From assembly GCF_010672525.1 (NCBI RefSeq), contig NZ_JAAHGH010000018.1, forward strand, positions 42,706-106,705: 64,000 bases of DNA, read 5' to 3'. Source of the stretch: Okeania sp. SIO2B3 (lineage in GTDB: Bacteria > Cyanobacteriota > Cyanobacteriia > Cyanobacteriales > Microcoleaceae). The position numbers were made by a program, and so were the translations under genes. The notes under the pieces were generated by a model. The model did no database searches and had not been told where the DNA came from. It was given only the letters and a program-made list of their open reading frames with translations. This document shows, piece by piece, positions 1 through 12,654 of the stretch (position 1 is its first letter; the number at the start of each line of letters is the position of its first letter).

Positions 1-1296
1 TTCTCCATTTTCAAACTGCTGTTTTTCCTGATCTGATTGTGAAGTATTAGTTTCAATAATTATAGAAGCTTTAGCTGTTAAACCAGTACGACTGCGAATT
101 TGTAATTTAAATTGGTAGTTGTTTGAGTTTAAATCCGAAGAAGGTACAGTTGTGAATAGGGAATTAGATTTAACTGCATCAAGAACATTTATTGGCAGTC
201 CTCCTAGCCAAAGGGTTGCTGTTTTGCCGTTATCTTCCACTGCAGTGACTACGCCACTAGAAGCTGGTAATAAGGGGGTTAAGATATTTTGATAACGCGT
301 AGCTACTGGAGTTATAGTAGCTTCTTCCGTAAATTGAGCTATATTTTGTTTTGTTGCTTCTTTGAGTTTCGGTTGCTGATAAGTTCCAGCGAGTTGTTCG
401 ACGAAGCTAGTTGCTTGTGCAAAACTAATTTGTAGTTTCGTTGCAGGAGTTGTATGCCATAAATTTTGGGTAAGAGCATAAGTGAATAAACCTGAACTAA
501 AACCATTCCAGTCAGTTTCGGTAGCAAATTGGCTATCTCTACTAGCATTCAGAATCAATCCTGGTAATTGGTTTTGATTAATTAGCTCTCCTCTTGCCAA
601 ATTTTGACGATCGCGTAGCAGTGTTTGCATTGCTTTCTCTTTTTTATTAATTTCCTCCGTAGTCGAACTAGGTCGAGAGCGAACTCGGAGAAAACCTTGC
701 AAACTTTTACCAGGATATACATAGCTAGTGTCTAACACAGTCAATACTTTCGTCGTCTCAAGCGATTGCACTAATAACCATAGAGTTTCTTCTAGTACAT
801 CATTTATTGCTCTACCCTCATTGTTTGGAGGTACACCATCTACTGGCACTAGAGTATTTTGAAACGTTAATTTTGAGGAACTGGACTCATTTTGTTCATT
901 CTCATTGATCATTTTGCTGACACGACTACCATAACCACTAAAGTGAAAGAGAACTAGGTCATCGGGTCTAGCTTGATTAGTTAGATGATTAATAAAAGCT
1001 GTTTCTATATTTTCTCTAGTAGCTTGTTTATTTGTGAGAGTGAGAATATCAGTAGGTAAAAAACCAAACTTATGAACTAGCAATTCCTGCTGCATCTCCA
1101 CATCTGTCACACACCCAGATAGAGCTGCATCCGGATATTCATTAATACCTATGAGAAGTGCTAATTTACGTCCAGTAGTTTGAGCGAGGGCAGTTGAGTA
1201 ACGACTGTGGAGTCGCCACCAAGGTCCTTCACTTATTCCCAATGCTCCCAGGGCCAAGCTAGCCCTTTGCAGAAATTCACGCCGCTTTAATCCCAT
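1..1296 (-). CDS. Caspase-family (C14) protein, partial at window edge; Tat-type N-terminus; pseudo-orthocaspase
   Basis: Reverse-strand translation from ATG at 1296: MGLKRREFLQRASLALGALG...KLALLIGINEYPDAALSGCVTDVEMQQELL...LVLFHFSGYGSRVS...KVLTVLDTSYVYPGKS; open to the window edge. RR-x-FL Tat motif and caspase p20 layout. Confidence 0.85.
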   Translation of the reverse strand, partial: MGLKRREFLQRASLALGALGISEGPWWRLHSRYSTALAQTTGRKLALLIGINEYPDAALSGCVTDVEMQQELLVHKFGFLPTDILTLTNKQATRENIETAFINHLTNQARPDDLVLFHFSGYGSRVSKMINENEQNESSSSKLTFQNTLVPVDGVPPNNEGRAINDVLEETLWLLVQSLETTKVLTVLDTSYVYPGKSLQGFLRVRSRPSSTTEEINKKEKAMQTLLRDRQNLARGELINQNQLPGLILNASRDSQFATETDWNGFSSGLFTYALTQNLWHTTPATKLQISFAQATSFVEQLAGTYQQPKLKEATKQNIAQFTEEATITPVATRYQNILTPLLPASSGVVTAVEDNGKTATLWLGGLPINVLDAVKSNSLFTTVPSSDLNSNNYQFKLQIRSRTGLTAKASIIIETNTSQSDQEKQQFENGE

Positions 1297-2025
1297 GCTT
1301 TTTCCTTAAAGTCCTCACTTGAACTGAGTCAATTAGGACTTTTTATAACAACATTATTATTAATTTTCTACATAATTGAAGCATTCTGCAGTTAACCGAT
1401 AGGGGCGATCGTAGCTAACTTTAAACACTTGCGAGTTTAGTTTACTACATCTTTCAGGTCAGCTCTTAAGCAGCCATCAAGTTAAAGTAAATTTAATATA
1501 GATAACTTGACCGCTCAACTAAACTTACTCAAACTTAATCAAAAGCCTGAAAGCTTAGTTGTTCGTAGTGGATCGACCACCACAGGGTTAAACGGCAAAC
1601 CCTTTATTCCTTGTGATACAGTTGATTAAAATTTAATTTCTTTTGATAGGAAAAGAAATGTTGGCGATAATGGTAATTGGCTAAATTGAATAGATTTTTT
1701 GACAAAAAAGCCTTGTGGTCACAAGCTGACCACAAATAGTGCGATTTGGTAATAACATGACGTTCAACTAGCTTCATATCTTAATTGTAGCTGATAACGA
1801 CTCAATGGATAGACAACTGAACAAACTTACTCATTTTAGTTTAATAGCTATAGTTATGAGTAAGTTTGATAAACTTTAGATAAGTTTTCCCCTTCTGTAT
1901 TTACCCCTATTTTGAGGGGCGGTTGAAAAGCTGACTTTTTGTATAGCTTTTTCAACCTACCTCCAAATTCTGGTACAATTATGCGTCATAATATAAGGAG
2001 TGTACCAGAAAAATTTCTGCTAATA

Positions 2026-3198
2026 TCAGCTAGATGCTTTCATTGCCTTAGCCAACTCTTCTGCGACTTCTGGTCGTGAAAATTCTGGTGGTGGTAACTC
2101 ACCCCGGCGTAACATTTCTCGTACTTTTGTTCCTGATAGATGAATTCGTTCTTCTGGCAAACTTGGACTTGTTTTGCTTGTGGCCATACCTTTAGTACGA
2201 GTACAGTAGAAAGCGTGCTCAAACTTCATTGGCACAATATCTAACTCTCCGGGTTCAAACTCATCAAAGATATATTGAGCATCATAAGTACCGTAATAAT
2301 CTCCTACCCCGGCATGATCTCGACCAACGATGAAATGGGTACAACCATAGTTTTTCCGGACTAAAGCATGAAAAATTGCTTCCCTTGGGCCAGCATAACG
2401 CATAGCTGAGGGATTAATGGCCATAATTACTCGGTTTTGAGGAAAGTATTTCTCAAACATAATCTCGTAGCAACGCATCCGGACATCAGCAGGAATATCG
2501 TCCGATTTGGTCGCACCTACTAAAGGATGTAGAAATAAACCATCTACTGTTTCTAAAGCACACTTTTGAATATATTCATGGGCACGGTGAATGGGGTTAC
2601 GAGTTTGGAAACCTACTACTGTTTTCCAATCTCTTTCTAGAAATAGTTTTCTGGACTCGGCCGGATCGATTTGATATTTGGGAAATAATGGGTGAGGATG
2701 ACGTTCTAATAACCATACTGGACCTGCCAAGTTAACGGGGCCAGCATCATAGAGAACTTTTACTCCTGGATGTTTTATTTCGTCTGTACGATAAACATTA
2801 ATTGCTTCATGGGCTTTGTTGTAGCGAAACTTTTGAGTTAATTCTAAAACTCCTACAAATTCTCCATCGGGAGAATCAAGACGCACCCAACTTCCTTCTT
2901 TGATTGAATCTGCTACTTCTTCTGAGACTGGTAGAGTGACTGGTATACTCCAAGGTAGACCATTTTGAAGACGCATATCAGTAACTACAGTTTCATAGTC
3001 TGCCGCTTCCATAAAGCCATTTAGAGGACTAAAACCTCCTATAGCTATCATCACTAAGTCTGAAAGTGCTCGTTTATCTAGTTTTACTTGTGGTAAGCTT
3101 TCAGCTTTTTCCATGAACTCTTGTCGTTCTGCTGGTGTGGCAATCCGATTAATCAGATGGCCACCGTGTGCTGGTATACCATTGGGATGCTGACTCAA
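2026..3198 (-). CDS. sat: Sulfate adenylyltransferase (ATP sulfurylase)
   Basis: 390 aa; [32 protein letters not shown] and [15 protein letters not shown] motifs. Confidence 0.97.
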   Translation of the reverse strand: MSQHPNGIPAHGGHLINRIATPAERQEFMEKAESLPQVKLDKRALSDLVMIAIGGFSPLNGFMEAADYETVVTDMRLQNGLPWSIPVTLPVSEEVADSIKEGSWVRLDSPDGEFVGVLELTQKFRYNKAHEAINVYRTDEIKHPGVKVLYDAGPVNLAGPVWLLERHPHPLFPKYQIDPAESRKLFLERDWKTVVGFQTRNPIHRAHEYIQKCALETVDGLFLHPLVGATKSDDIPADVRMRCYEIMFEKYFPQNRVIMAINPSAMRYAGPREAIFHALVRKNYGCTHFIVGRDHAGVGDYYGTYDAQYIFDEFEPGELDIVPMKFEHAFYCTRTKGMATSKTSPSLPEERIHLSGTKVREMLRRGELPPPEFSRPEVAEELAKAMKASS

Positions 3199-3462
3199 AG
3201 CAATTCCTCTCTTTGTTAACTACAGTAGTCGATCAAAATTAGGTTTTCTAATCTCGATCTTACATCTTTGAGGTACCTCTGTCTTCAGATTTAGTTATTA
3301 GAATTTGACTGAGGTTAAGGTAACTATCAAAGATGCTCTCTTTTTTCTAACTTCTCTAGTTTTAATCAGATGACCGGATTTATTGAAATCCTTCTTAAAG
3401 GATGACTACGCTATGGTTAAGAATTCCCAAACCTCACGATTTAGGTTTCTGCTGCCTCTTTA

Positions 3463-3881
3463 TATCAAATCCGGTTAAACAGTTATAGCTATAGCTTGGT
3501 TAAGCTAGGAGGAGTCAACCCACCCCTCACCCCTCCCCCGACTGTGGAGGGGAAGTCAGGAGTCAGGCAGGGGAGCCGTCGGATTGGCGACGTATAGGAT
3601 GAGAGATATTACCGAATAATTAATAATTAATAATTAATAATTAAATAATTCGCGCCTTGAAGCCTCCTCTTTTAAGGGGAAAAAAGCGGTCGAGGGATGG
3701 GGAGGTCTCCTCGCCATATCCAATCGACCAAGAGAAGAAATAATATTTCCTGATCTTCAATTCCGTAGCGGTTAAAACCCGAGGTAATTATCAATTATCC
3801 ATTATCCATTAATGAAAAGGATGAGCGTAGTTATGACGATTGGAGAATTTTTTTATGTCCAATTAAACGGATTTGATATTA
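3463..3881. repeat. Related element with ATATCAAATCCG-type inverted ends
   Basis: ATATCAAATCCGGTTAAACAGTTATA at left, CCAATTAAACGGATTTGATATT at right. Confidence 0.55.
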
Positions 3882-4607
3882 CAGAGGAGCTGTGCTTTTT
3901 CCGTTTGTCATTCTGCGCAAACGTATCGCGAAGGGAAACAATGCACTAACCTTCTAGTATTTACTTTCTTGCGGTATTACGGTCGCTAGATATTTATAAA
4001 TCACAATCTATTAATATAGCATTTCTATTTAATTAAGCTGTAAGAATATTTTTGAGCAATAAACCAACTGGTAATCAAGTTAGAGATATTTTTCGATCGC
4101 TACAGTCATCAAATCTTACTACAGTACATAATAGCAATCTGGGCAGGATTCGTAAAAGGTTCTAAATTAATTATAAATAATAATAAAGTCTGAGATTATT
4201 ACCAGTTTTTTCTGTTCTCTAATTTGCAGAGATTTTCCATACAATCTAAATAGGACGACTAATAGAAAAAAAGTCAAAATCAAATAATGTAAATTTATGT
4301 AAATAAAATGTCGTTTTAAATGTAAATAATTTGACAAAAACTGGTTGAATAAATTAGTATTATCTAAATAAGAAGTGTGTCAAACTACAAAATTTAACTA
4401 GGTAAACTATTAGCAATCTTTGATCGTGAGTGCTAAAAATACGCCATTATATTTTGAGGACAAATTCAAGCATAAAGTCAAGGTTTTGCATCTAATTAAT
4501 TATTAGTTAGAGGTCAAAAAATTAGCACTCACCTTGAAAGACTGCTAACTTGAATCTGTCTAAAATATAGTTATAATATCAAAAATAATTAGAGAGGAAA
4601 CATAGAA

Positions 4608-4949
4608 ATGCAGTATACTTTTGAACTTTTAGGTATTTCTCCAATCTTACATTTTTTTAATCACCAACAAAAACTGCAAGTAGAAAAAAACTTAACTGTA
4701 GAATATCTCGGAAACCGTCAGTGTTCTTTAGATGTGTTTATAAAATCTGTAGAAAATGTTTCTACTAATCGTGGTTGGAGAGTAGATAAAGTTGTCGAAA
4801 CAGTGATTAACTTTTGGATGAATAACGCTGATAGTATTCAGTATTGGAATTCTCGCTTAAAAGATGCTGGGGAGGAAAATCTTTTAGTGGCAAGAGTGGG
4901 AGATATTAAATCTTTAAGGCAATCCTTTGAATTTTTACTAAATCATTAG
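4608..4949 (+). CDS. Conserved-looking hypothetical protein
   Basis: 113 aa ORF with GAGAGGAAA-type RBS just upstream; no family recognised. Confidence 0.6.
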   Translation: MQYTFELLGISPILHFFNHQQKLQVEKNLTVEYLGNRQCSLDVFIKSVENVSTNRGWRVDKVVETVINFWMNNADSIQYWNSRLKDAGEENLLVARVGDIKSLRQSFEFLLNH

Positions 4950-5641
4950 GTCGTATTGGTGTGAGTCTGAATATATTTTATCTGCCAATATAATGTCTAC
5001 AAAAGACGGGCAATAAAAGTAATATTTTCAGACTTTTTATCTATAAAATTGAAATTTTGAATTTTCTTAATTCAGATAAGTTAGGTAAACTCGTGATTTT
5101 TTGATCTAATATCATGTCCGGATAAGAGCGTGACAAAAAAACTTTCTACAACTTAAAACTCCCTCTTATTCCCTGCTGAGAGAATTACTTTGATTTAGTA
5201 TTTATGACGATTGGAGATTTTTTTTATGTCCAATTCCCCCGGATTTGATATGATTTATGCAGTAAGCATTCAGCTATTAGCTGTCAGCTCTCATAACGGG
5301 GTTTTAATGAATATAGGCTTTAAAGTCAGCTTTTAGACGTAAGTATAAATTCTGGCTCAATTAGTAAAGCTTTTATCTAAAACTAAAAGCAATAGCTGAT
5401 GGCTGATAGCTGACGGCTGAATGCTTACTTTATGCAAGAGGTCTAATACCATTTTCAAAAAAGAATGTTACGAATAATTTGAGTAATAAAAAGACTTTTT
5501 TAGAGATGTCCTTTTGACTAAAAAGATAAATTACAACCTAAAAAATGATATCAAAGCTATTTATTCTGACTCCTGACTCCTGACTACTGAATTCTAAGAA
5601 ATAGCCTAACTATTTGTAGCAAACAGTTATCAAATTGGTCT

Positions 5642-5862
5642 AATATCGTGTCCGGTTGAACAGTTATAAAATAAATAACTACGGAGGAGTCAGTCCTCAG
5701 GAGTCAACCCACCCCTAAATCCTCCCAGAAAGGGAGGGGAAGGACCGAGTCAGGAGGGAAGAAAGAAGAAGGAAGAGGAAGAACAACAGAAGAAGGAGAA
5801 AGTTTTTTGGTCGCGTAAGCGGAACGGAGTTCTATCACGCTATTATCCGGACATGATATAAT
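5642..5862. mobile_element. MITE-like element with ATATC(G/A)TGTCCGG-type inverted ends
   Basis: AATATCGTGTCCGGTTGAACAGTTATAAAATAAATAA ... TATTATCCGGACATGATATAAT. Confidence 0.7.
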
Positions 5863-6104
5863 TTAAAAAAAATTGGTATAGCAGTGGAAGGAAAGGGCAC
5901 AGATGAAAAACTAAAAACTCAAACAAAGCTAAATTGTTCCTTGTTCCTTGTTTCTTGTTCTTTCTTCCTTCTGCTATAAGCAGATATATGAAAACCTAAA
6001 AACTCAGACAAAGCTAGATTTTCCCTTCTTCCTTCTTCCCTCTTCTTTCTTCCTTCTGTTATAAAAAGCTAGATTTTTCCTTCTTCCCTCTTCCCTCTTC
6101 CTTC

Positions 6105-7010
6105 TTATTCAAGAATTACAACTTGAGGTGCTAATAATAAATTTTCTTCGGATTTGATTAACTGCCCAATACCGAGAAAGACGCCTTCAATATTGTATAC
6201 TCGCAGAGGATTTTCAGTTTTTTCGTCTTCTATTTCCCATTTTTTCTGATAAGGTAAACGTTGACCTTGACACCATCTTTTGGCATCCTCAATAACTAAA
6301 ACTATTGCTGGTAAATGTGCTAATGCTACTTCTGATGATAAGAGGTTAAATGTTTTTTGTTGCAGTTGAGTTTCTATATCCTCAAAAGTAAGACTATCTT
6401 TCAAAGAAAAGCCACTACTTTCTGTACGAGTTAAAGTAGCTAAAGTTCCCCCAGTATTTAAAACTGCACCTAGATCGCGAGCGATCGCCCGAATATAAGT
6501 TCCAGCACCACAAGCGATCGCTAAATCTAGCTCAGGAAAATCTCCACTTCGCCAGTCAATAATTTCTAAACTAGACACTTCTACAACCCGAGTCGGAATT
6601 TCAACAGTTTTTCCCTGACGAGCTAAATCATAAAGTCGCTTTCCTTCTACCTGTATTGCACTGTAACTAGGAGGAATTTGTTCAATTTTTCCTAAGAAAT
6701 TTGGCAGCACCGCTTCTATATCAGACAATGTTAACTGTGGCGCTAGTGTAGATTTAACAATTTCTCCCTCTAAATCATCAGTGGTCGTAATGACACCAAA
6801 TTTGACTGTGCCACAATAAGCTTTTTCTGAGCGTAGAAACTGTAATAATCTAGTTGCTTTTCCCACAGCAATAGGTAAAACACCAGTAGCAGCAGGATCG
6901 AGAGTTCCTCCATGGCCAACACGCTTGAGGCGTAGTAACTTTCTTACTTTTGCTACACAGTCATGGGAAGTCATACCAGATGGTTTATTGAGGTTGAGAA
7001 AGCCTTGCAT
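6105..7010 (-). CDS. truB: tRNA pseudouridine(55) synthase
   Basis: 301 aa; [45 protein letters not shown]. Confidence 0.97.
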   Translation of the reverse strand: MQGFLNLNKPSGMTSHDCVAKVRKLLRLKRVGHGGTLDPAATGVLPIAVGKATRLLQFLRSEKAYCGTVKFGVITTTDDLEGEIVKSTLAPQLTLSDIEAVLPNFLGKIEQIPPSYSAIQVEGKRLYDLARQGKTVEIPTRVVEVSSLEIIDWRSGDFPELDLAIACGAGTYIRAIARDLGAVLNTGGTLATLTRTESSGFSLKDSLTFEDIETQLQQKTFNLLSSEVALAHLPAIVLVIEDAKRWCQGQRLPYQKKWEIEDEKTENPLRVYNIEGVFLGIGQLIKSEENLLLAPQVVILE

Positions 7011-7794
7011 TATATTGTTATTCCACCCATAATTTTTCGTTATTCTTTGGTTTTATATCAGGTCTCATTAATTAGGGTTTGCTGAAAAAGTTTTATGGGT
7101 AAGGGTAGGAGACAGGAGACCACCCACCCCTAACCCCTCCCAGGAGGTAGGGCTGTTTCATTCTCGATAGACACGGGGACACGGAGACACGGAGACACGG
7201 GGATGAAGGCTTTTAAGCGGCGTTGAACCAAATATACTCTCAGAGCTTAAAGGGGCTTATTGGCTGAAAAATCGGCAAATTTTGGCAAATTTCATTGTTT
7301 AACTATGCCCATTACTCTCGTTCTCCCGCTCATCGTTATCTACAATACTTTGAAACAGCCCTGCTCCCAGGAGAAGAAGACAGGAGAACCCATCCCTAAC
7401 CCCTCCCAGGAGGGGAGAAATGGGAATTATAGAGGAGGTAGGAGGAAGAATCATCCCTTGATTATCCTGCGCAACTATGCGCCTAAAATGCTAATTTTTT
7501 GAACCATTATGACCATTAAGCTTGGACTTTTTTTTAACTAAAAAATGCGCTCAACCTTTATATGTCAATGCTTTTAGATTTAATCAGCAAACCCTAATTA
7601 GACGTAAATATTAATGATCTTCATCAATTATCTTGAGAATCTATCAAATTTCCCCCTACTCCCTACTCCCTACTCCCTAATCCCTAATAAATTTTATTTA
7701 TGGATATTTAAAGAAGCATGATATCATATCATGTCCGGATAATTAGTCATAAAAAACCTTCTCTCTTTGAACCTTTCTTTCCCTTCTGCCTTCC

Positions 7795-8658
7795 TTAGAT
7801 AATAGTAAAGTCAAGATCGCCTTCTGCAACATTCAGCACTATTGCCAGATAATCTTCTTCATCATCCCTCAACCTAATAGCTACACTATTTTCTCCACCC
7901 ACAACAGTTGTCTCAAATTCTATGTCACTACGCTCCAAACCATTAATTAATCCAATTTGATCGTCTTCTTCAGGGTTATAGTCTGTAATAATATCTGCAT
8001 CTGATGGATTAAGACCACCTGTGTTTTCACTAATAGCAAATAAATCTTCTCCTGTTCCTCCTGTTAAAGTATCAGAGTCGCGCTCGCCTACTAGAGTATC
8101 ATCACCTTCACCTCCATCTAGAGAATCATCTTCTTTACCTCCCAAGAGGCTATCATCTTCTAAACCACCAAAAAGACAGTCATTGCCTCTATTACCATAA
8201 AGTGTATCTTCATTTTCTTCACCAAATAGAGAGTCATTACTCCTACCGCCCCACAATGTGTCGCTACCATCACCACCTAGAATAGAATCCTGTTGTTGAC
8301 CGCCGAGTAGAGAATCATTACCTGCACCTCCGAGTAAAGTATCATCATCTCCCTCTCCAAAAATTCTATCTCCTCCCCCTCTACCTTCTATAGAATCTCG
8401 ACCTCCCATTCCCATAATCAGGTCTGCTCCTGCTGTACCGTTGATACTCTCTTCCTCTTCTGTACCGAGAATTTCATTAAATTGATTTCCAGAACTCCCA
8501 CTTCCATCGGTGCTTGTGCCATTACTACCGCCATTGCTATTACCACCTCCATTCGGATCGTTACCTCCTCCTGGCATTGATTCATCAATCAAAGGCCCAA
8601 AAAAATCAACTGGATCGATTACACCGTTAAAAAGGTCTTCTTCTGTTGCCGTGACCAT
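7795..8658 (-). CDS. RTX-type calcium-binding repeat protein
   Basis: 287 aa with about ten GGxGxDxLxGG-like nonapeptides (GGAGNDSLLGG, GGDGSDTLWGG, GGEGDDTLVG). Confidence 0.9.
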   Translation of the reverse strand: MVTATEEDLFNGVIDPVDFFGPLIDESMPGGGNDPNGGGNSNGGSNGTSTDGSGSSGNQFNEILGTEEEESINGTAGADLIMGMGGRDSIEGRGGGDRIFGEGDDDTLLGGAGNDSLLGGQQQDSILGGDGSDTLWGGRSNDSLFGEENEDTLYGNRGNDCLFGGLEDDSLLGGKEDDSLDGGEGDDTLVGERDSDTLTGGTGEDLFAISENTGGLNPSDADIITDYNPEEDDQIGLINGLERSDIEFETTVVGGENSVAIRLRDDEEDYLAIVLNVAEGDLDFTII

Positions 8659-9151
8659 AAAACTTTACCGAATAACTTCTTTGTGAATTATTATTTATAT
8701 TTATAGTAATAGTATAGAATAGATAGGTTAGGACATAAAGTGATATAATATGTGGATAATTAGTTATCGTATAATTCAGGAGTCAGGAGTCAGGAGAAAG
8801 TAGTGAGAAAGTCAGGATGAGAGTGGGAAAAATCTTGGGATATTCCGGCATTTTATGTCTGTATTTAATGGAAGTAGAAAGTGAGATAACTGTATAAGCA
8901 GATTTGATATGATAATGATTTTTAGACAGGGAAATGTTTTTACCACTGTTTCTGGAGCCAGTGTTCCTTGCTATACATAATCTATTAATTATATTTTTAT
9001 TCGCCTGTTCAGTAATAGTTAATAGGGATAATATTTGACAAATACACTATTCAAAATAATGGCATTCCACAGTGACTAATGATTTTAGATTGAATTGGAT
9101 TTTGGATTAATCAATTGCTAGAATAATTAATATTAGGTTGTTTTTAGTCAA

Positions 9152-10550
9152 ACAGGACTTACGCAAAGACACTATATATAGCGTATGTCAAATAGAGCGA
9201 TTGCTGACGCAAAGCTCCGCTAACTCTTATAAAAATTATAGCGATCGCCTAACATTTTTAGTTTTATCCTTTGTCAATAAAAACCTAAATAACTGTCATT
9301 TTAATTGTAGGATATTTAAGTTCAGATACGCTTATATTTGGATAATAATTGATGTTTCAGATGATAAATAGTTATCCCCAAAATCTTTGCCATTTTTTTC
9401 AAATGATTCCAGACTAACATGGTACAAGCAATATGATTCTTTGGGATTTTTGCCCGACGACCCAATCCAAAACTCAAGCCCTGTTAGTTGTTTAATTTCT
9501 CTATGAAACTCCTCTATTTTCCATCTAGGCGCGAATTTCAAACTCAACGTCATCTGTACTCTGATGACTGAGGTAATTAGTAACAATATATTCTGTTGGT
9601 ATTTGTAGAAAGAGTAGCCCGTATGGGATCTGACTTTTTTATCTATCGGAAAACCTTTAATCTTAATAATTTTTCGTATAGACTAATTCCTCCTCATTCG
9701 ATGTTAATTCTTCCAGTTTTTGATATTTTTTTACACTCCCTGTATCGTCTACTAAACGGTTGCTTTTTAACGGGCAATAGTAAACTTTACCTAAGTTATC
9801 TATTAAGGCCATGAGTCTTTTGGTTGGATACCAGCTATCCATTAATACTGTTTTTACTGGTATTTTCTTCTTTTTTACTACATCAATCATCATATCTTCT
9901 ACATGATCTATTTTACTCTTTTCATCACTTTCGCTCTTTATAAATCCTATAATCTACTATCCAGAAACGTTCTATTTGAGGATTAAAATATCAACAATTA
10001 ACTATTCCTATTCCACGCACTACCCTATGTTCGTTACCACTATACTGACGCCGAACAAGCTCAATATGCATGGGAATACTTTTTATTCAGAACCCTGTCA
10101 TCAAAAATTAAATAACCATCTTCAGTAGTTACAATTTCTTCTCTGACATTTTCCCACAACATTTCTGTTCCTAAATCAATATTTTTCAAGTAACGATTAA
10201 TTTGATTGCTGACGCAAAGCTACGCTATCGTGGCTAACTTTTTCTAGATTGTCAGCCAGGTTTGTCAGAGTGTAATTTTTCTGACTACTTATTAGATACT
10301 GACAATATTTTATATAATTGAAGTCTATTAAAAACTATTCATAAAAATATATTTTATTTGAAATTATAATCATACCAGAGAACCTACAATATACTCAATC
10401 TAATTTTTCAGTTAATGATAATTTTGTGGCTCAGGTGTTGGCGGAGCAAGTGCGACAGCTATATCGCCAAGGGAAATGGAGTTTAGACCGCAAATCTAGA
10501 GAGAGCTTTAAAGATTAACACTATATATAGTGTCCTTGCGTAAGTCCTGT
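9152..10550. mobile_element. Decayed IS701-like insertion sequence with ~30-bp terminal inverted repeats
   Basis: ACAGGACTTACGCAAAGACACTATATATAG at 9152 and CTATATATAGTGTCCTTGCGTAAGTCCTGT ending at 10550 are inverted copies with one mismatch; transposase remnants lie between. Confidence 0.8.
9332..10330 (-). pseudogene. IS701-like transposase remnant with multiple stops/frameshifts
   Basis: Fragments 'LWENVREEIVTTEDGYLIFDDRVL', 'KTVLMDSWYPTKRLMALIDNLGKVYYCPLKSNRLVDDTG', 'APRWKIEEFHREIKQLTGLE' occur in order on the minus strand in a broken frame. Confidence 0.8.
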
Positions 10551-11446
10551 CAAAGTTTAAACTAATTTTTGGCAATATTATTCCATAATGTGCAACCCTA
10601 AAAGAATTGCTTGGTTATTTTTGTCAGAGCCTAATAAACCTGGTCATAATTAAAGTGATTTTTTAAAGAGGATATTGGGGTACTTTCAGATTGGCGAGAT
10701 TTACTAGTCAGGAGTCGTGATTTTTAATTCCTATGCATCTAAGACCTTCAGCAAATAAGTCATCATATTTGCTGGTCTTAAGTTTGATTGCCCACTAATT
10801 TATTCTTACTCCTGTCTTGTGTCTTGTGATTCATTCTAGTTTATACCAAATCCGATTATTAAAGATATTTTAAGGATTATAAGATTTAACCCTCTCCTCA
10901 TCTTCCCTATACCCTGTCTCCCCATGTATATAAAAGGATACTCAATAAACTGGATTTAGTATTATATAGAAGTCTGAGGTGTTGTTAATAGACATCTGGT
11001 AAAAATAAAAAATAAAATCAATTCTTATCCATAAATTATCAATTATTCCCCTCCCAGGAGGGGTTAGGGGTGGGTTACCTGTTGCCTTCCGGAGCTGTTG
11101 CCTGTTGCCACTTTTCTGGAGATGTCTAATAGTTACTCCCTTATTGAATCAATTAAGTTTGCCTATATTATAAGTTTAAAGGACTCTTCTAAAGGTCTAT
11201 TCCTATTTCTGATGAATCTCAATGTCCTTATTTGAGAAATTATCTTGGCGAAGTCATAGATTTCTGCTAATTTTAAACTAAGTAGATAATAACAATCAAA
11301 ACTAAAAAAATTATTTTTTGGTATTCAGACTTGCAAGTAATGAGAAAAGCTAGTGAATCATGAATTTATGAATTGACAAATTAATAGCTAATGACATAGA
11401 TCGAGCTATTAGAATAATACTTAATACTGGAGTGCAAATAAATATA

Positions 11447-12403
11447 ATGTTAAATGCAACAGAAATATTAATAAATGCTTTCGTAAAAGAGTTACAAGCA
11501 GGCTACCATCGTACTTATGGTGGTTTTAAGCCAAACTATCCAGAAATTATTGCCTGGGCAGGAAATATGGCTCTGGAAAATATTGCTAACTGTGATGCTT
11601 TATATCACAATGTTGAACATACAATGTTGGTTACTCTTGTTGGGCAAGAAATTTTGCGGGGTAAGCATATTCGTGAAGGTGGGGTGTCTCCTGAAGATTG
11701 GTTACATTATATTATTTCATTATTGTGCCACGATATTGGTTATGTTAAAGGAGTTTGCCGAGAGGACCAAGAATTATTAAGTTTGTATGCTACAGGAATA
11801 AATGATGGAATGGTTTCTTTGGCAGATGGTGCTACTTCAGCTAGTCTTACTCCTTATCATGTGGATCGAGGTAAATTAGTAATAGATGAACGTTTTGGTG
11901 GTCATCGACTAATTGATGCAGATCAAATTAAACGTAATATTGAACTAACTCGTTTTCCTATTCCTAAGGCAGAAACTCATCAAGATAGAAATAATTTTTC
12001 TGGATTATCAAGAGCAGCAGATTTAATCGGTCAATTAAGTGACCCTAATTATTTGCTGAAAATTAGTGCTTTATTCTATGAATTTGAAGAGGTTGGCACT
12101 AATAAAGTTTTGGGTTATAAATCTCCAGCGGATCTAAGACGTAGCTATGCAAAATTTTATTGGGATGGGGTTTATCCTTATATTCCGGCAGCTATTAATT
12201 ATTTAGAATTGACTCAAAGTGGCAAACAAATTATTGCTAACCTTTATGCAAATGTGTTTCAGGTAGAACATGAACCAAAGGAAAAAACGAATGGTACAAA
12301 ATTACTAGATGCTCAGAATAACAGTTACACGAATGGAGATATTTCAAGAACAACACCAGTTAAGAAAAAGAAATTCAGTGATTTTTTAGGCTTGAATTTA
12401 TAA
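11447..12403 (+). CDS. HD-domain metal-dependent phosphohydrolase
   Basis: HNVEHTMLV...LLCHDIGYVKG (H...HD pattern); ORF can extend to a GTG at 11432. Confidence 0.85.
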   Translation: MLNATEILINAFVKELQAGYHRTYGGFKPNYPEIIAWAGNMALENIANCDALYHNVEHTMLVTLVGQEILRGKHIREGGVSPEDWLHYIISLLCHDIGYVKGVCREDQELLSLYATGINDGMVSLADGATSASLTPYHVDRGKLVIDERFGGHRLIDADQIKRNIELTRFPIPKAETHQDRNNFSGLSRAADLIGQLSDPNYLLKISALFYEFEEVGTNKVLGYKSPADLRRSYAKFYWDGVYPYIPAAINYLELTQSGKQIIANLYANVFQVEHEPKEKTNGTKLLDAQNNSYTNGDISRTTPVKKKKFSDFLGLNL

Positions 12404-12654
12404 CTAGAAAAAACAGGATTTTTACAAACAAACTATCAATCAATATAATTAACCTATGTGATTCAAATTTGATGTTATTTGAGTTAGTTTTGGCGATAGT
12501 AAGTCACTGCTATAAAGTTCGGTATTGCTGAATTAAGGTATGAAAAAAGAAGAAGGAAGAAGGAAGAAGGAAGAAGGAAGAAGGAAGAGGAGGAAAAGGA
12601 AAAAGTTTTTCGATGGCTAATTATCACTAATTATTCGGACATGATTCTGATAAA

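Noticed and set aside
7260-7502. 80-aa plus-strand ORF
   Set aside because: Runs through the recurrent CCTAACCCCTCCCAGGAGGGG intergenic repeat; no RBS or family features.
10390-10518. Plus-strand ORF-like stretch VAQVLAEQVRQLYRQGKWSLDRKSRESFKD inside the IS701-like element
   Set aside because: Too short and without a clear start; might be a passenger fragment but cannot be supported.
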